Source: Vitis vinifera (taxonomy: Eukaryota; Streptophyta; Magnoliopsida; Vitales; Vitaceae). Taken from it: a stretch of 64,000 nt of DNA. Of this stretch, positions 52,401 through 63,898 are shown in pieces. The notes below the pieces were generated by a model. It ran no database searches. It was not told where the DNA came from and saw nothing but the letters and a program-made list of their open reading frames with translations. Location: the NCBI RefSeq assembly GCF_030704535.1, contig NC_081822.1:36391001-36455000 (forward strand). The letters are read 5' to 3'. Each line of letters starts with the position of its first letter. Position 1 is the stretch's first letter. A program made the position numbers and the translations under genes.

Positions 52401-53221
52401 CAGATCTCCTTCGGCGTCGGCAAATCCTTCCCTAAATTCGACCCACCCCACCCATTCCTCTCCCCAAATGACCCATTTCCTCCACCACCACCACCATTAC
52501 CCCCTACACCAGGTCCGGCCGCCCGAATCACATTAACTCCAGGAGCAAATGGCGGCCCCGGCGGTGCATGCACTGCCAGCCCATTTCCCGACGGCGGAGG
52601 CGGCGGAGGTGGCCAATTCTCCGGCGGGTCGCCTCCATAGGACCTCAAAGTCTCCCAAAACGACATCCTGAGCCTGCTCCCATAGTCTTCCTCATGACCA
52701 CCACCGTTTTTGCTGCTCTTCTTCTCGTTATCCTTTCCTTTTGGATGATTCGTATTTGTATTGTTGTAATCGGACCTACCAATCTCCACGAAACTCCCCT
52801 GAAGTGGGGCAATCTTGTAGGGCCTGAAATAGTAAGCGGTTTTGCAATTAGGGCAAAGATTAACCGCCTGATAACTCCCGCCACTTCCCTTGGAATTGGA
52901 ACTATCAGTGGGAACGGCAGGTGAGAAATTGGATGGAAAGTGACGATTAGAGAAGAGGAGATCCATGACTTTTGAGCATCTAGGGCAATTGGCTTCTGCC
53001 CTAATCTTCCGCGTCTGGAAACCGTCGGAGCCGCCGTGGTCCCACTTGTACCTCTCCTGAACTCCGATCAGCGACTCCCGCCGGCGGTGGGAACCCATAT
53101 GCAGGCAGTTCGCGAACCGGGTCGAGATGGGCGACTTCTGCATGAACCGGTGGTTACACCTACCCACCATCAACAACCGCTCCACCACCTCTCTCTTCCC
53201 TCTCAATACTCCACCAGCCAT
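41820..53221 (-). CDS. ATP-dependent Clp protease ATP-binding subunit CLPX, mitochondrial type
   Basis: Fifteen exons on the - strand: 53221-52355, 51414-51353, 51159-51068, 50915-50836, 50252-50202, 49252-49178, 49082-49005, 48163-48107, 46578-46508, 46305-46206, 45928-45824, 45477-45415, 45312-45190, 45076-44918 and 41897-41820. All keep phase and give 686 residues. CLPX unfolds substrates and feeds them to ClpP. Visible parts: an Arg-rich N-terminus with little acid (mitochondrial presequence); a CPRC...CPNC zinc-type pair at 79-82 and 123-126; a Pro/Gly-rich linker; Walker A GPTGSGKT (336-343); pore loop GYVG (369-372); Walker B VYIDEVD (398-404); the ClpP-docking IGF loop (484-486); and sensor-2 GAR (590-592). 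An in-frame ATG at 53293 would add 24 residues and seems less likely. The last intron is 3 kb because of a LINE insertion. Confidence 0.95.
42089..42099. repeat. Target-site duplication TAATATCATGT, left copy
   Basis: Eleven bases repeated exactly at 43380-43390, on the two sides of the LINE. Confidence 0.85.
42100..43379 (-). mobile_element. 5'-truncated LINE (L1-like) in the last CLPX intron
   Basis: The insertion is bounded by an exact 11-bp duplication. It reads on the - strand and ends in an A tract, seen on + as a T run at 42102-42111. Broken frames at 43282-42698, 42794-42582 and 42573-42292 (-) give the region after the LINE reverse transcriptase (GGLGxR-like [17 protein letters not shown]) and then a zf-RVT-like CSLCK...H..C module. 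The 5' part, including the reverse transcriptase core, is missing. Its sense is the same as CLPX. Confidence 0.85.
43380..43390. repeat. Target-site duplication TAATATCATGT, right copy
   Basis: Exact partner of 42089-42099. Confidence 0.85.
46364..46452. repeat. (CT)n/(CA)n microsatellite in a CLPX intron
   Basis: A short CT run is followed by about 70 bases of imperfect CA repeats, within the intron between exons 9 and 10. It is likely polymorphic. Confidence 0.9.
50363..50529 (-). mobile_element. LINE 3'-end fragment in a CLPX intron
   Basis: A ~135-bp insert (50379-50513) sits between AAGAATACTGATGAAT and AAGAATAATGAGGAAT, a 16-bp duplication with two mismatches. The left end is a T-rich run followed by GATAGGCACATAAAGGCAT, close to the start of the 42100 LINE on + (ATAGACAAACAAGGCAT). 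It is therefore a very short 5'-truncated copy, or a SINE sharing that tail, on the - strand. Confidence 0.6.
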
Positions 53222-55900
53222 CTTCCTACTTTCTCTACCACAATGACATACAAAAATCAATACAACCAATTCCCAAAATGTGGGGTTTTTCACACAGATG
53301 AGAGAGATGGCAGATTGGGATCTGTGAGCATTATAATACTATTTTTCTTTCCAATTTTTTCTTATATACTGATGGGATGATTGGAATTTGGGAATGAAAA
53401 AAAAAAAAAACCTTGAAAAAACTGAAAATTAAAGAAAGAAAGAGAGGCAAGAAAAGCATGAAGGGGGAATTGGAATGTATGCATCCATGAAGGGGAGGGG
53501 AGGGGAGGGGAGGAGAGGGAGTGGAGAAAAAGATAAAGTTGGGGAGTGTTTGTAGGAGATGATGGATAAATTGGGAGGATTCAAACATGACCAATTTTCT
53601 TCTGGTTTTTTCTATTTCTTTTTGGCGCTTTGACCATGTCTCTTTTTCGTTTTTACTTCACCCATCCCTTGTTTTTACTAAATAGTCCAAGGGTAAATCC
53701 AATCCAATTTCTATTGCTTTCAAATGGGTTTTTTTTTTTTTTTTTCCCTTTTTAAAATTTTTTTCTCTTATTGGTGTTTCTAATTTTGGTAAGGGCCAAA
53801 ATCCAAGAATTTTATTTATTTAAATTTGGATAAAATAGAAAAGTTATTCATCATATAAATTCAAAAGAGGTATTAAAATGCGTTTGGGAGGACAAGCCTT
53901 ATGCTTTTCTAGATTTAAGAAAAAGCATTTTAACCAATTTTTCTTATTACAAATTTAGAAACTCTGTGATGTCAGTTTGGTATCATACCTAATACATGGT
54001 CTCGACTTATGTGGTAAAATTTGATTCATTGAAATCTATCAAGATATAATGAAATAATACCAAATTTTAAAATAATAAAATCCATAGATTTGATATATTA
54101 AAGTTTTTGTACAAAATTATCTTATGTTGTTTTCTATAACAAAAGAAATGTTTTCAACTTTTTTATAAGCTTTTATATGTTTTTTAAAAATAAATTTTAT
54201 ATGTGATGTTTTACTTTAAATTGTTTTTCATATTTGTCTCATTAATTTTGAAAATAACGATAAAAAAATAAGTAAAAATAATTAAAATACATTTTTATTG
54301 TAAAAATCTATTTGTCTTTTTGTAACTTTTGAGAATATAAGTTTTCAATTTATTTTATTATTTGCAAAAGCATTTATGCACCTTTTTTTTTTTTTTCTTA
54401 TTTTCTATATTTTAAATTGATTTTTAAGATAGTTTGTAAAAAAAAAAAATTTGAAAATAACTCAAATTTATTCTTAAAAATTACTCTTTCTTCAACACAA
54501 GTTCTTAGAAGGTTTTCCACTTAAAACCTATCAAACATGTCTTTAAAAATAATCAAAAACCATTTCTAAATAGCATTATTATACCCTTGGGGAACAATTT
54601 AGAACCTTTTGTTGAAAGCAAAATTCCAATTTAGAAATCATGTTTATCAAATTTTTGACAAAAATTAGTTTCTCAAAAATTTGCTCTTAAATTAAGTTGC
54701 TTTTTAGGAATAAATTTGGATAGATTGGGATAGTTTTTTACAGGATATTTTAAGTAATAATTGAAAATATATATATAAAAAAAATTATAAACTACGTGAA
54801 AAATGAGTAGACAAGATTTATTTGATATTAGAAATAAACTTTTATTCCCTTAAATACCTAAAAAATATTTTAAAACTGATTTCAAAGAGATCCCCAAGCA
54901 TGCGCTTTATTTCCGGCACCCACTTTCCTTGTGTGAGACCAAACACTTGGCCCATATTCCTTTTGTGACACAAAATACTCGGCTCAAGTTACTAATTTTT
55001 CAAATTAAATTGGTCAAAGCTGAGGCAAAATTGAATTACGTCATTATTTTTATGTTAATGAGTTACATTAATTAGTTATACATTTATAATTTTGTTCCAA
55101 ATAATACTCATCTAGGTCTATGAATTTCCAATGGTCTAATTTAGATCACGCAACATCAAACCTTAAAAGAAGTTAAGGATGTTTGATTGTATCGAAATCC
55201 ATAAATAGTTTATGTATTCGCTGCTAAGGAATATAAGGTATTATATTGAAGATACCAAACAAAGAGTAGGCATGATTCTCATGAGTCCTTGCTAGAAGTC
55301 GGAACATAACTTTTAGGTAACTAAAGGTATATAGTAAACCAAATGAAGGGAATGGCCAATTATTAATTTCTTTTTTTTTTTTTAATTTTAGTTTTCTAAG
55401 TATAAAATTTCCATCCAAAAATTTGGTAATAAACCAAATTAAATTGAAAAGTTGCACACACACGTATATATACATTAACTATGGATTATATTATTCATTT
55501 AGTACACATTTTTCAGTTTCAATAGAATACAAGACCACATCATATGGTTTTTTCTACAATTGGACCACTTTTGTATGAGTGTTATATATATAAAACTATA
55601 ATAATATGATTCAAATAGATTGTAATAATGTGATTTGAATAAACCTTAAGATAACTTATTATAGTACTATTTAAGCCTTTTGGCCCATAATGTTCAATTC
55701 ATTTTTTTTGTTTGGCTCAAATTAAAAAAAAAAATAACAGTAAGAATAAAATTGGTTTATGTCTTTAAATCAAGTTGAACCAACCAAAATGAAGTAAATT
55801 GAGTTCAATTTATTAAACCAAACCAAATTAATTAGATCAATTTCTCATTAAGTTTAATTAATTTAGCCTTGATGCATGAAAACCATCTAAATCAACTTAG
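53222..55900. other. CLPX promoter region and AT-rich intergenic DNA
   Basis: 53222-53650 would hold the CLPX leader and core promoter, with a G-run listed separately. From 53650 to 55900 the DNA is AT-rich with blocks resembling the MITE-like repeats near 28 kb (about 54580-54880). No gene is supported. Confidence 0.55.
53492..53510 (+). promoter_or_regulatory. Perfect G-quadruplex motif upstream of CLPX
   Basis: Four runs of four G separated by single A (GGGGA repeated), 270 bases upstream of the CLPX start. The G-rich strand is + and so is the CLPX template strand. One-base loops give a very stable predicted quadruplex. A regulatory effect is inference. Confidence 0.6.
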
Positions 55901-55927
55901 TTTGATATAAATCAAACTAATTGAACA

Positions 55928-57036
55928 ATGTATGTATTAGATATAAATCAAAGAGAAAGACACAATGGGAAATCAAATGATAAGAATTCAATAAAACTCA
56001 TACAAGAGTCAATGATGGTAAATACGACTCCTATCAAAATCTTAGCGCAAAATAAAAAGAAGGAAGTAAAAGAGATTGGACCAACCCAAGAAAATAAGAG
56101 GTGTTGGTTCACCTTAAAGGAATTAGAAGAGAAGAAATATCATTTTCCTGACTATGATGTGCCTAGCATGTTGGAAAACCTGCTCTAGAAAAAAGTTATT
56201 GAGCTACCTGAGTGCAAGCTTCCAAAAGAAATGGATCATGTTAATGATCTGAACTATTGTCATTACCATTGAATCGTCAGTCACCCAGTGGAGAAATGTT
56301 TCATCTTAAAAGATCTCATAATGAAAATTGCTAAACAATGAAGAATTCATCTGGATCTGGATGAAGTAGTAGAGTCAAATCATGCTATAGTCACATTTGG
56401 GTCCTCGATCTTGTTTTGTTATATGTTCCACCTAAGACACTAGAGGTATGCACCGATACTATCCAATGCGAGTCACCAAAACCAAAGCAAACACAAGTGT
56501 CATGTCAAAACTCCTTTCTTCACTTCTATTTTGATAATGAATCAATGTCATATAATGAAGAAGGTTGGACATTGGTGACACGAAGAATACCTCACAAGAA
56601 GCAAGTATCTCATCCATACCCAAAGGAACAACATAAGCAAAATATTCATCGATATCTGAAAAAGAAAGAAAAAAATAAACCTAAAAGAAAACAAGATATT
56701 GTACAGGTTGATAACCTTTTAGTACAGAAACTCATCACCCCTGTCACCTTAGGATAATACTTTCCTTTAGAGTTCTTCAATAGAAGGATGATGACATCAA
56801 CCCATATGGTCTCTTGTCATGAAAATTCGGAAGAAGATAAACCAAGTGAAGATAAAGAAAGCGTTTTCGGTATAAAGTCGAGCAAAACCAAGGAAAAGGA
56901 TGAGGTAGTAGCAAATCTACAATGCTTACTCTCATTCTTTGGTATCTATGAAATGTTGCAACTTTATGAGAAAACACAAATTGCATTGATCCAGATACAT
57001 AGGAATCCATCACTCTATGCTACAAAAATAAAATGA
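55928..57036 (+). pseudogene. Degenerate Ty3/gypsy (Tat-like) gag remnants
   Basis: Pieces of one gag-like protein appear in different frames and across stops: FPDYDVPSMLENLL near 56150, then NYCHYH and SHPVEKCFILKDLI near 56260-56330, LDLDEVVESNHA near 56355-56390, EGWTLVTRR near 56560, and a final part at 56788-57036. I recognise these as the C-terminal gag region typical of plant Tat-lineage gypsy elements. Protease, reverse transcriptase and integrase are not found downstream. Confidence 0.65.
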
Positions 57037-57901
57037 GCAAAACAATTTGAGAACAAATGCCACAGTTGTGCAACCATCACTTTCAAATTTTACCACAATT
57101 GTCTTCAAACCTTAACATTCTAGTGATGCACCTTAAAGCATGAGCCTAAACTGCATATTGCTTCTATCATACAAAAGCTTAAACTGTAGTGAAAAAAAAA
57201 AAATCATTCTTGGCAAACTTCTTAAACCGAGAAACAAACTCTTTGTATTAAAGAAGTCAAATTTAGAGATTCCAAACTAAAATCTCCAACTTCTCTACAT
57301 ACAAGTGTTCTTTTCTTTCAGCATGACGTGTTCTGAAAATGGCGATGCAACCCAAAAGCTAAATCCAAAAATGAAGTTTCAAAAGTCAAAATCAAACTCC
57401 AAACATTCTTCAACAAGCTTTTGAAAGAATATCAAACACAAACAAAAGTGTCATTCATCCATCTTCAAAGCTAAAGAAGACAAGGTTGGGTTTTTCAAAA
57501 CACTTGAGGAAATTGTTGATAAGTTTACTTGAGATCAAGTCATCATTGACCCTCATTTAAATTTTGCTCCAAGAACACGTGTATACCACCCTTGGATTAA
57601 AATCAAGTCCAAGCTTAACACATTCTTCAAGAAGCTCGTAGAAGAATATCAAACACAATACGAAAGTCTCATTCATCCATTTTTAAGGTTGAAGAAAATC
57701 AAGACGAATTCAAAGGACTTTTTTTGTTCTCCAAAATGCTTAAGAAAGGTCTTCACAAGTTTGGTTGAGAATAAGTCATCTTTGACCCTCAATTAAAATT
57801 TGTTCCAATGATGTAAATTTATGATTCTTCGATCAAACTCAAGACAAGTGACGTTCTTGGCCTGCATGAGCATAAATTGCATATGGCACACAAAAAAAAA
57901 A

Positions 57902-58100
57902 GGGTCTGCTAAGTTGAAAACTTGAAAAGGCGGCTTAGGCAAAAGTTAAGACTTTCTTTTAGTCTTAGCAAAAATTAGAGTGTAAAGAAAAAAAAAGTCT
58001 GCTAAGTCGAAAACCTTAAAATGTGGCTTAGGCAAAAATTAGGTCATATGCTCACAAGATTAAATTTTTTTTTTAGTCTTGACAAAAGTTAGAGGATGAA
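57902..58100 (+). repeat. Two-copy direct repeat in the retroelement 3' part
   Basis: GTCTGCTAAGT(C/T)GAAAAC followed by GGCTTAGGCAAAA and AGTCTT-CAAAA-TTAGAG occurs at ~57903 and again at ~57997. It is followed by GGGTACGTAGGCAACTTAGG near 58143, a string I associate with Tat/Ogre-type elements. Confidence 0.65.
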
Positions 58101-58325
58101 AAAAAAAATGGAACCACGTTTGACGTGATCCCCTCTCTTTGAAGGGTACGTAGGCAACTTAGGGAAACCACTTGAGTTCGGTTACTACCAAAAAAATAAA
58201 AGTTTCATTTTTATTAATAAATGAATCTGGCTAACAAATGCTAGACTTTATTACATTTTAATAAAAATAAAAAAATAAATGAAGGAAAAGAATGAGAACT
58301 AAAACTAAGTAAAAATGTACAACGG

Positions 58326-61300
58326 TCACATCCACACCAAGCATGCAAGCTCGTCATGTTGAGTCTTTAAGGCTTCTTGAAGTGTCTCTAAAGTCTTGAC
58401 ATTGACATTAGTAAGCACGGGGGTTTGGGCGATAATGACGTGTTCTTTCCTCAAGCGAGAAACATCATTTTGTTTATTGGTTATAATCTCATCGATCTCC
58501 AAGATTGAGTTGTGAAGACACTCTTTTTGTATACCTAGTTGCTCCAATTCCTTATTAAGTGCTTCCTGTTTAGCATCGAGAGTAGCTAAGTCAACCTTTA
58601 ATGATTGACAACGGTTCGCCTGTACACCCTCAAAGTTCAAAACATTCATAATCTGAGACGCAACAATAGCTAAACGTTCTCTTTGTACTTCCGGAGATAT
58701 CTTCATAGAATGGGTGCGTTGCATTACATCGAGGTGATCTACACTTTCCATGTACTTCTCAATCTGAGACTTCAATGGTGAAGGGTCCATTCCAATCTTC
58801 GTGATAGCATTGAAAAACTCATCAATTTTTCCTCTTAATAATAGGAGACACTCATTGGAAGTTTTGATAATCATCTCCTTAATGTCTTCTCCTATCATAA
58901 GTGCTGCTTGGCGTTGGGAATTAAGAATGATTTGTCCGACGTCGAATGCGCGAATGGAAGTAGAAGGAGCAACCATAGTAGGACATGAAGATTGTTGTTC
59001 AGCAATTAAACTTGCAACTGCTAAAAGTGTCAATTCATCATATGTTGTATCTCCAATTGTGGCCTTTTGACCTTGAGATTCAATCAGAACACCACTTAAG
59101 ATGTTTGTAATACCTTCATCACCCAAACGAGAATGAGGCAAAGGTAATGAGATGATAGAGTGATTATCTCGTTGCATAGTCAAGGTAAAGAGCGTTGACT
59201 CCCTAGTAGCATCGACAAATTGGTTGTCACCCACCACCTAAGGCAAATATTTATTTTTGTTAGTATCAATGCAAAATAAAAAATAAAAAATTACCTCTTC
59301 ACCATCAAGTTCCATCGGTTGAGTAGAAGTTAGGATGTCAGCAAAGAAAATATCTGCATCAAGAGAATAAGAGTTAGTCTCATCATAGTACATATGGTTG
59401 GATCTAATTTTTCGACGTTTGAAGTGACATTCACTTTTATTTTCAGAGTCATCGTTTGATACGTAAAAACCTTGTGCATTGTTATGTTGCTTAAAAGTCT
59501 TGTGACATGAGTGAGTACTACCACCATTGAAAATAGTTTCCTCATGCTCTGAGTGTGTAGAGGTATTAGTTTGATGTTCACCCATTAAGCGCTTAGAAGA
59601 AACTCTTGAATCATTAGCTAAATCATCAAAATCATTCTCAACATTGTCTTTAACATTCTCCTTAGTAGAAACACTTGAGTCATCCTTGCACGTTCTACTC
59701 TTTAAAGATTTTGAGGATATTTGTCGAGAAAAATCAAGAGGAAGCTCTATACAAGCAATAGTAAGAATTTCCTTATCAGGATTACGCACTTTGATCCACC
59801 AATCCGCATATGTTTTGGTGATTGAAACTTTTTCAAGACTATGATAATCGGGTATAGTAACTTTGGAATAGGTACCAAGCCTAGTGCATGACTCCCAATG
59901 TTGATACACCGCCTCTAAAGTTCCAGTGCGAAAAATCTCTAGCAAACCTCCCTGGAAGGTCTTGAGGATACCCAAATTGCTTGGAAAATCGATGAGGATA
60001 ATACGGTTAGATCACCCGATGGTTACCTTGTCATAAAGATAAATAGCTAGAGCAAATACTTATGAGATAAGAAGCTTTAGTAACACTAATAAATTCATTA
60101 TTAGTTCAGTGCACACGCTCCTTGTGGCACAATGCCAAGTGGTCCAACTTTATGCCTTTGCAAGACATTATCAAAGCTTGAGCTTGAAAATCATCAAAAC
60201 ACTTAGCAGAAAACTCGTTAGCATAATAAGTCATCCGTGGGGGATGGTTCCAAGAAGGAGAAATGAAATGGGTGTTGAAATATTCACCTAACCATCTGTA
60301 TAAGTAATGAATAAATGCATTAGTCCCAGGTTTCAAAGAACAAGAGATTTCATTTAAGTCGTTTGTAAATACTTGCTAACATTGGAACAACAAAGCTAAA
60401 TGTCTCACCTTGAGCCATTCTACTAGCTACCTTGAAGACTCCAAGACAAATCAAATTGACACCCCCTCAAGGAAGAACAAACTTATATAACCAACATGCT
60501 AAGAAAGCGGTCAAGTAAGTCTCTTTAACATCTGCCTTTACTACGCCAAGGTTGTCAAAAACTTCCATCTCCGATTGAGTACAAGATTTAATAGGATCAA
60601 TTTCCCTGGAGGGGTTATGAGTCTCCTTAGGCCTCTACGCCTTATTCCTTGTACTTTTCTTTGGAGGTTTTGCATACTTCATAGAGCCTTTGTACCAAAA
60701 TGACACCCAAAAGGCTAACTTGACTAAAGACTTCTCTTTCGTCTCAGAGCAAATTCGATGATATGCAAGGAATAAATTTTGACAACTTGGTGGGAGTAAG
60801 GACTTTGTTGCATCATTAGATAACTCTTCCGTGCTCGGTACCATCACATCATAAAAAGATCCAATGATTGGTAGTCCAGCAATACGATACAAGTCCCAAA
60901 AGGAGATGGAAACCTTTCCAATGGATGTATGCAAGGTGTTAGTGATAGGACACCAACGTTTGCAAAAGGCCCTAATCACAAAGGCATGACGATCATAGCT
61001 GAATAAGGATGCAAAAATAGCTTCATAAAGCTTACGTCCTTTAAGAAATGGTCTATGTTGACCCAATACTTCCTCAACCCATTCCCAATATCCTTTGGTA
61101 AAGAAAGATTCCCCAAGTACTTTGAATTAGCTTCCCTATCTAGCTTCTCCATCACAAACACGAGAACCCAACAATCCAAATTCATCATGAACTTCAATTG
61201 TAGTTGGGTGAGAGGAATTCGATAGCAAAACATTAGAAATAGGTTTCACCTTATTAAGTTTCAGATTGCTGATATTTGTAAGCTTGCAAGATGCAACTCG

Positions 61301-61465
61301 GGACCAGGAAGAAATGTGTAAGGGGTCCTTTGTCACTGGCACTGACAAAGATTGAAGGTCAGTAAGTGACTTATGCACTGACAAAGTAGTCCATTCCTCA
61401 AAATCTTCACTATCATCTTCAAGAATGATTACGGTCATCTCTTTGAAACATTTGAAGAACACCAT
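58326..61465 (-). pseudogene. Plant mobile domain (PMD) ORF of a retroelement, broken, antisense to gag
   Basis: Frames on the - strand at 61465-61136, 61066-60635, 60336-60106, 59975-59238 and 59237-58326 line up as one former protein. The N-terminal frame starts MVFFKCFKEMTVIILEDDSE. The next contains GQHRPFLKGRKLYEAIFASL and DLYRIAGLPIIGSFYD, the core of the plant mobile domain (aminotransferase-like PMD). The C-terminal frame is rich in coiled-coil heptads (58330-58700). At least one frameshift lies near 61110-61140, and stops separate the later frames. PMD ORFs in antisense are known as extra genes of some Tat-lineage gypsy elements, which matches the gag remnants upstream. Confidence 0.65.
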
Positions 61466-61523
61466 CTTACAAAAAAAAAAAAAAAAAAAAGATGAATAAA
61501 ATATGGGTCTAAGTTTTTAGATG

Positions 61524-61960
61524 CCACTATGCATTTAAGTCAAACCAATTTGCATGGGTGAAGACCTTAACACTCAAGTCGTATTAAGTATTGAAAGTAT
61601 AACATCGTGTAGCATTAGGGCCATAACTTATTTGCATGGATACCAAGTATTATTCTGGTTTTAATTAAATGTTAAAACTTGAAACACCACTATGCATTCA
61701 AATCAAGCCAATTTGCATAGGTAAAGACTTTAGCACATAAGTGCTGAAAATATAACACTGTGTAGCATTAGGGTCATAACTTGTTTGCATAGATACCAAG
61801 TATTATTCTAGTTTTAATTAAATGTTAAAACTTGAACACTACTATGCATTCAAGTGAAGGTAATTTGCATGGGTGAAGACTTTAACACATAAATGCCAAA
61901 AATACGACACCACTTTGCATCAGGGCTACGACTTGATTACATGAGGGGCAAACTTTAAAT
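61524..61960. repeat. Tandem repeat, period ~150-165 bp, about 2.7 copies
   Basis: The word CACTATGCATT(C/T)AA(G/A)T with GGGTGAAGAC, GTGTAGCATTAGGG and TGTTAAAACTTGAA recurs from 61524, 61687 and 61839. The repeat lies between the PMD ORF and AT-rich DNA, where Tat elements often carry tandem repeats. Confidence 0.8.
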
Positions 61961-62368
61961 ATTCATAAGATTTTTTTTTATGGATATTTAAGTTTATTAA
62001 AAATTCCCCTCAAGCATTAAGGTAATTTAAAATTAATTAAATTAAATTATCTGAAATCAAATTCATCTCTGTGGATAATGAAGGCCGACACGTGTTCGAA
62101 AAATGTAAGTCTTTTTTTTCCTTGAAAAAAAAATGTTAGCAAAAAAATAAATAAATAAGGAGAACATGTGTCAACATATATATATAATAGAATAATTAAA
62201 TTACCAAATTAATGAGATTACTTCTTACAAAAAATGAAATTTAATGTTCAGATACATAATATTTTTTTTAACCATAATTATATAAAATTATAAAGAAATA
62301 ATTTTGAAGTATCGGATTATGAAAACCAAAATACAATTTAATGAAGTCCAAAATAAATAAATAAATAT

Positions 62369-62634
62369 AAATTGTCATGCTTATCCATTAGATATGGTTC
62401 AGGAACAAACAAATTCATAGGTAACAAAAATTACATGGCTAGTTTTAATTTAAAACAAGATGGTCATTGGTCGTGAATGGTAGCTTAAATTTCAAACTTC
62501 CCCAGTGGTTATATAAATTGATTTTAAATTATAAATTGTCATGCTTATCCATTGAATATGGATTAGGATCAAACAAATTCATAGGTAAAAAATATATAGG
62601 TTAGTTTTAATTTTAAAAAAGATGGTCATTGGTC
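62369..62634. repeat. Direct duplication, offset 164 bp
   Basis: AAATTGTCATGCTTATCCATT through GATGGTCATTGGTC occurs at 62369-62472 and 62533-62634 with about a dozen differences. No coding content. Confidence 0.8.
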
Positions 62635-63018
62635 CGATTATATAACCTTCAAATTGAAACCTTATAACCATGATCTTATTCGTAAATCTTTGAAAAAAAA
62701 TTACAAATATTTTTTTCAAATAGACTGTTAATATTTTATGAGGTTTATACTACAATATTTCCATCATTCCATTTATTTATACATTATTTGCAATATCCTT
62801 AAAGAATCAAAATTGTTTTATTTTTATGTTTGGATACTATCTTACGTTCAATAACTACCATTATTATTTCTATTTCAATATAAAAAATTGATCAACCATG
62901 ATTGTGGAATGAAAATGTTGTGAGCTAAACAATTTAAGCATAAATAAGTAACATTTATATAACTGTTACTTTTATTATTAAGCACGTTAACAAATAAATT
63001 TTGCTTACCATTTTCTAG

Positions 63019-63616
63019 GGTACAAGAATTCAAGTTGTGTTATTTAATGATGCAATTGATATATTTGACAAAGATTTTGTCACAGAGAAGACATACTTTA
63101 TTTCAAATGGGTTGGTTAAATAGGTTAATACTAATTTTTGGAATGTACATGACAAGCTAGAATTGATGTTATCTACCCATTCTAGAGTTGAGGAGATTGA
63201 GACTGATATTGATATATCAAAGGCTACTTATAACTTCCTCCAATTTATTGAAATAAGAAATTACATCAACACAAATACTCTTATTGGTATGTATATATAT
63301 ATTATTAAAAACTATCATTGTTTAGATTTTTTATTATGAATTTAAATATCATACATAATTTATTATAATATAAATACTTTCCTTAATTATCTTACAAATT
63401 CATTGAGTGTTGTTACTAGTGTCCTGTAAAGTCAAATGGAGCCAATGGTGATACTTTTAAGAGAAACATTATCCTAACTAACTCACTCAATGACACCGTT
63501 ATGATAACATTGTAGGAAGATCTTGCAACTAATGAAGGAAAATTACTAGAGCAATTGGTGGCCATGAAACCATTCATAGTTTTATCACATACAAAAGTGA
63601 TGACATATAAAGGCAT
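63019..63616 (+). pseudogene. RPA70-like OB-fold pseudogene fragment
   Basis: 63019-63286, preceded by TTTTCTAG, reads GTRIQVVLFNDAIDIFD and then KTYFISNGLVK, like the first DNA-binding OB fold of replication protein A large subunit. 63423-63616 reads CPVKSNG, IILTNSL..TVMITL, then EDLATNEG, like the second OB fold. In-frame TAG codons at 63121-63123 and 63513-63515 break it; the second stands where the family has Trp. It could come from a host RPA1 paralogue or from the RPA gene of a Helitron. Confidence 0.7.
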
Positions 63617-63698
63617 GTATGTAAATTATTTGATTTTAATTTAAGTTGTTTTCTTATTATTATTTATATCAATTACTAAAAAAATTAATCCTTAAATT

Positions 63699-63886
63699 GT
63701 TAAGAAGGAAAGGTCAATATTGTATTAATTGTATATGACAAAATATATTGTATTAATTGTATATTTATTCAGTTGCCTTTTATACCTAGAATAGATTAGC
63801 ATAATTGTAGGAAATCTCTTGTATAAATCTTCGTCTCCTGATTCAATAAAATTATTCAAGGCAAATATTATTTTTTCCTTTTTACA
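63699..63886 (+). repeat. 5' LTR of a Ty1/copia element
   Basis: The 188-bp block starts TGTTAAGAAGG and ends TTTACA, immediately followed by the primer-binding site. It includes TATA- and polyA-like words (TTCAATAAAA). Its other LTR would lie outside the window. Confidence 0.75.
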
Positions 63887-63898
63887 TGGTATCAGAGC
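63887..63898 (+). promoter_or_regulatory. Primer-binding site (tRNA-Met) of the copia element
   Basis: TGGTATCAGAGC directly follows the LTR end CA. Confidence 0.85.

Noticed and set aside
52359-52924. Pro/Arg-rich frames on + opposite CLPX exon 1
   Set aside because: They are antisense shadows of the Gly/Pro-rich CLPX linker.
58801-59070. Open frame on + inside the PMD region
   Set aside because: Shadow of the long - strand frame with coiled-coil composition.
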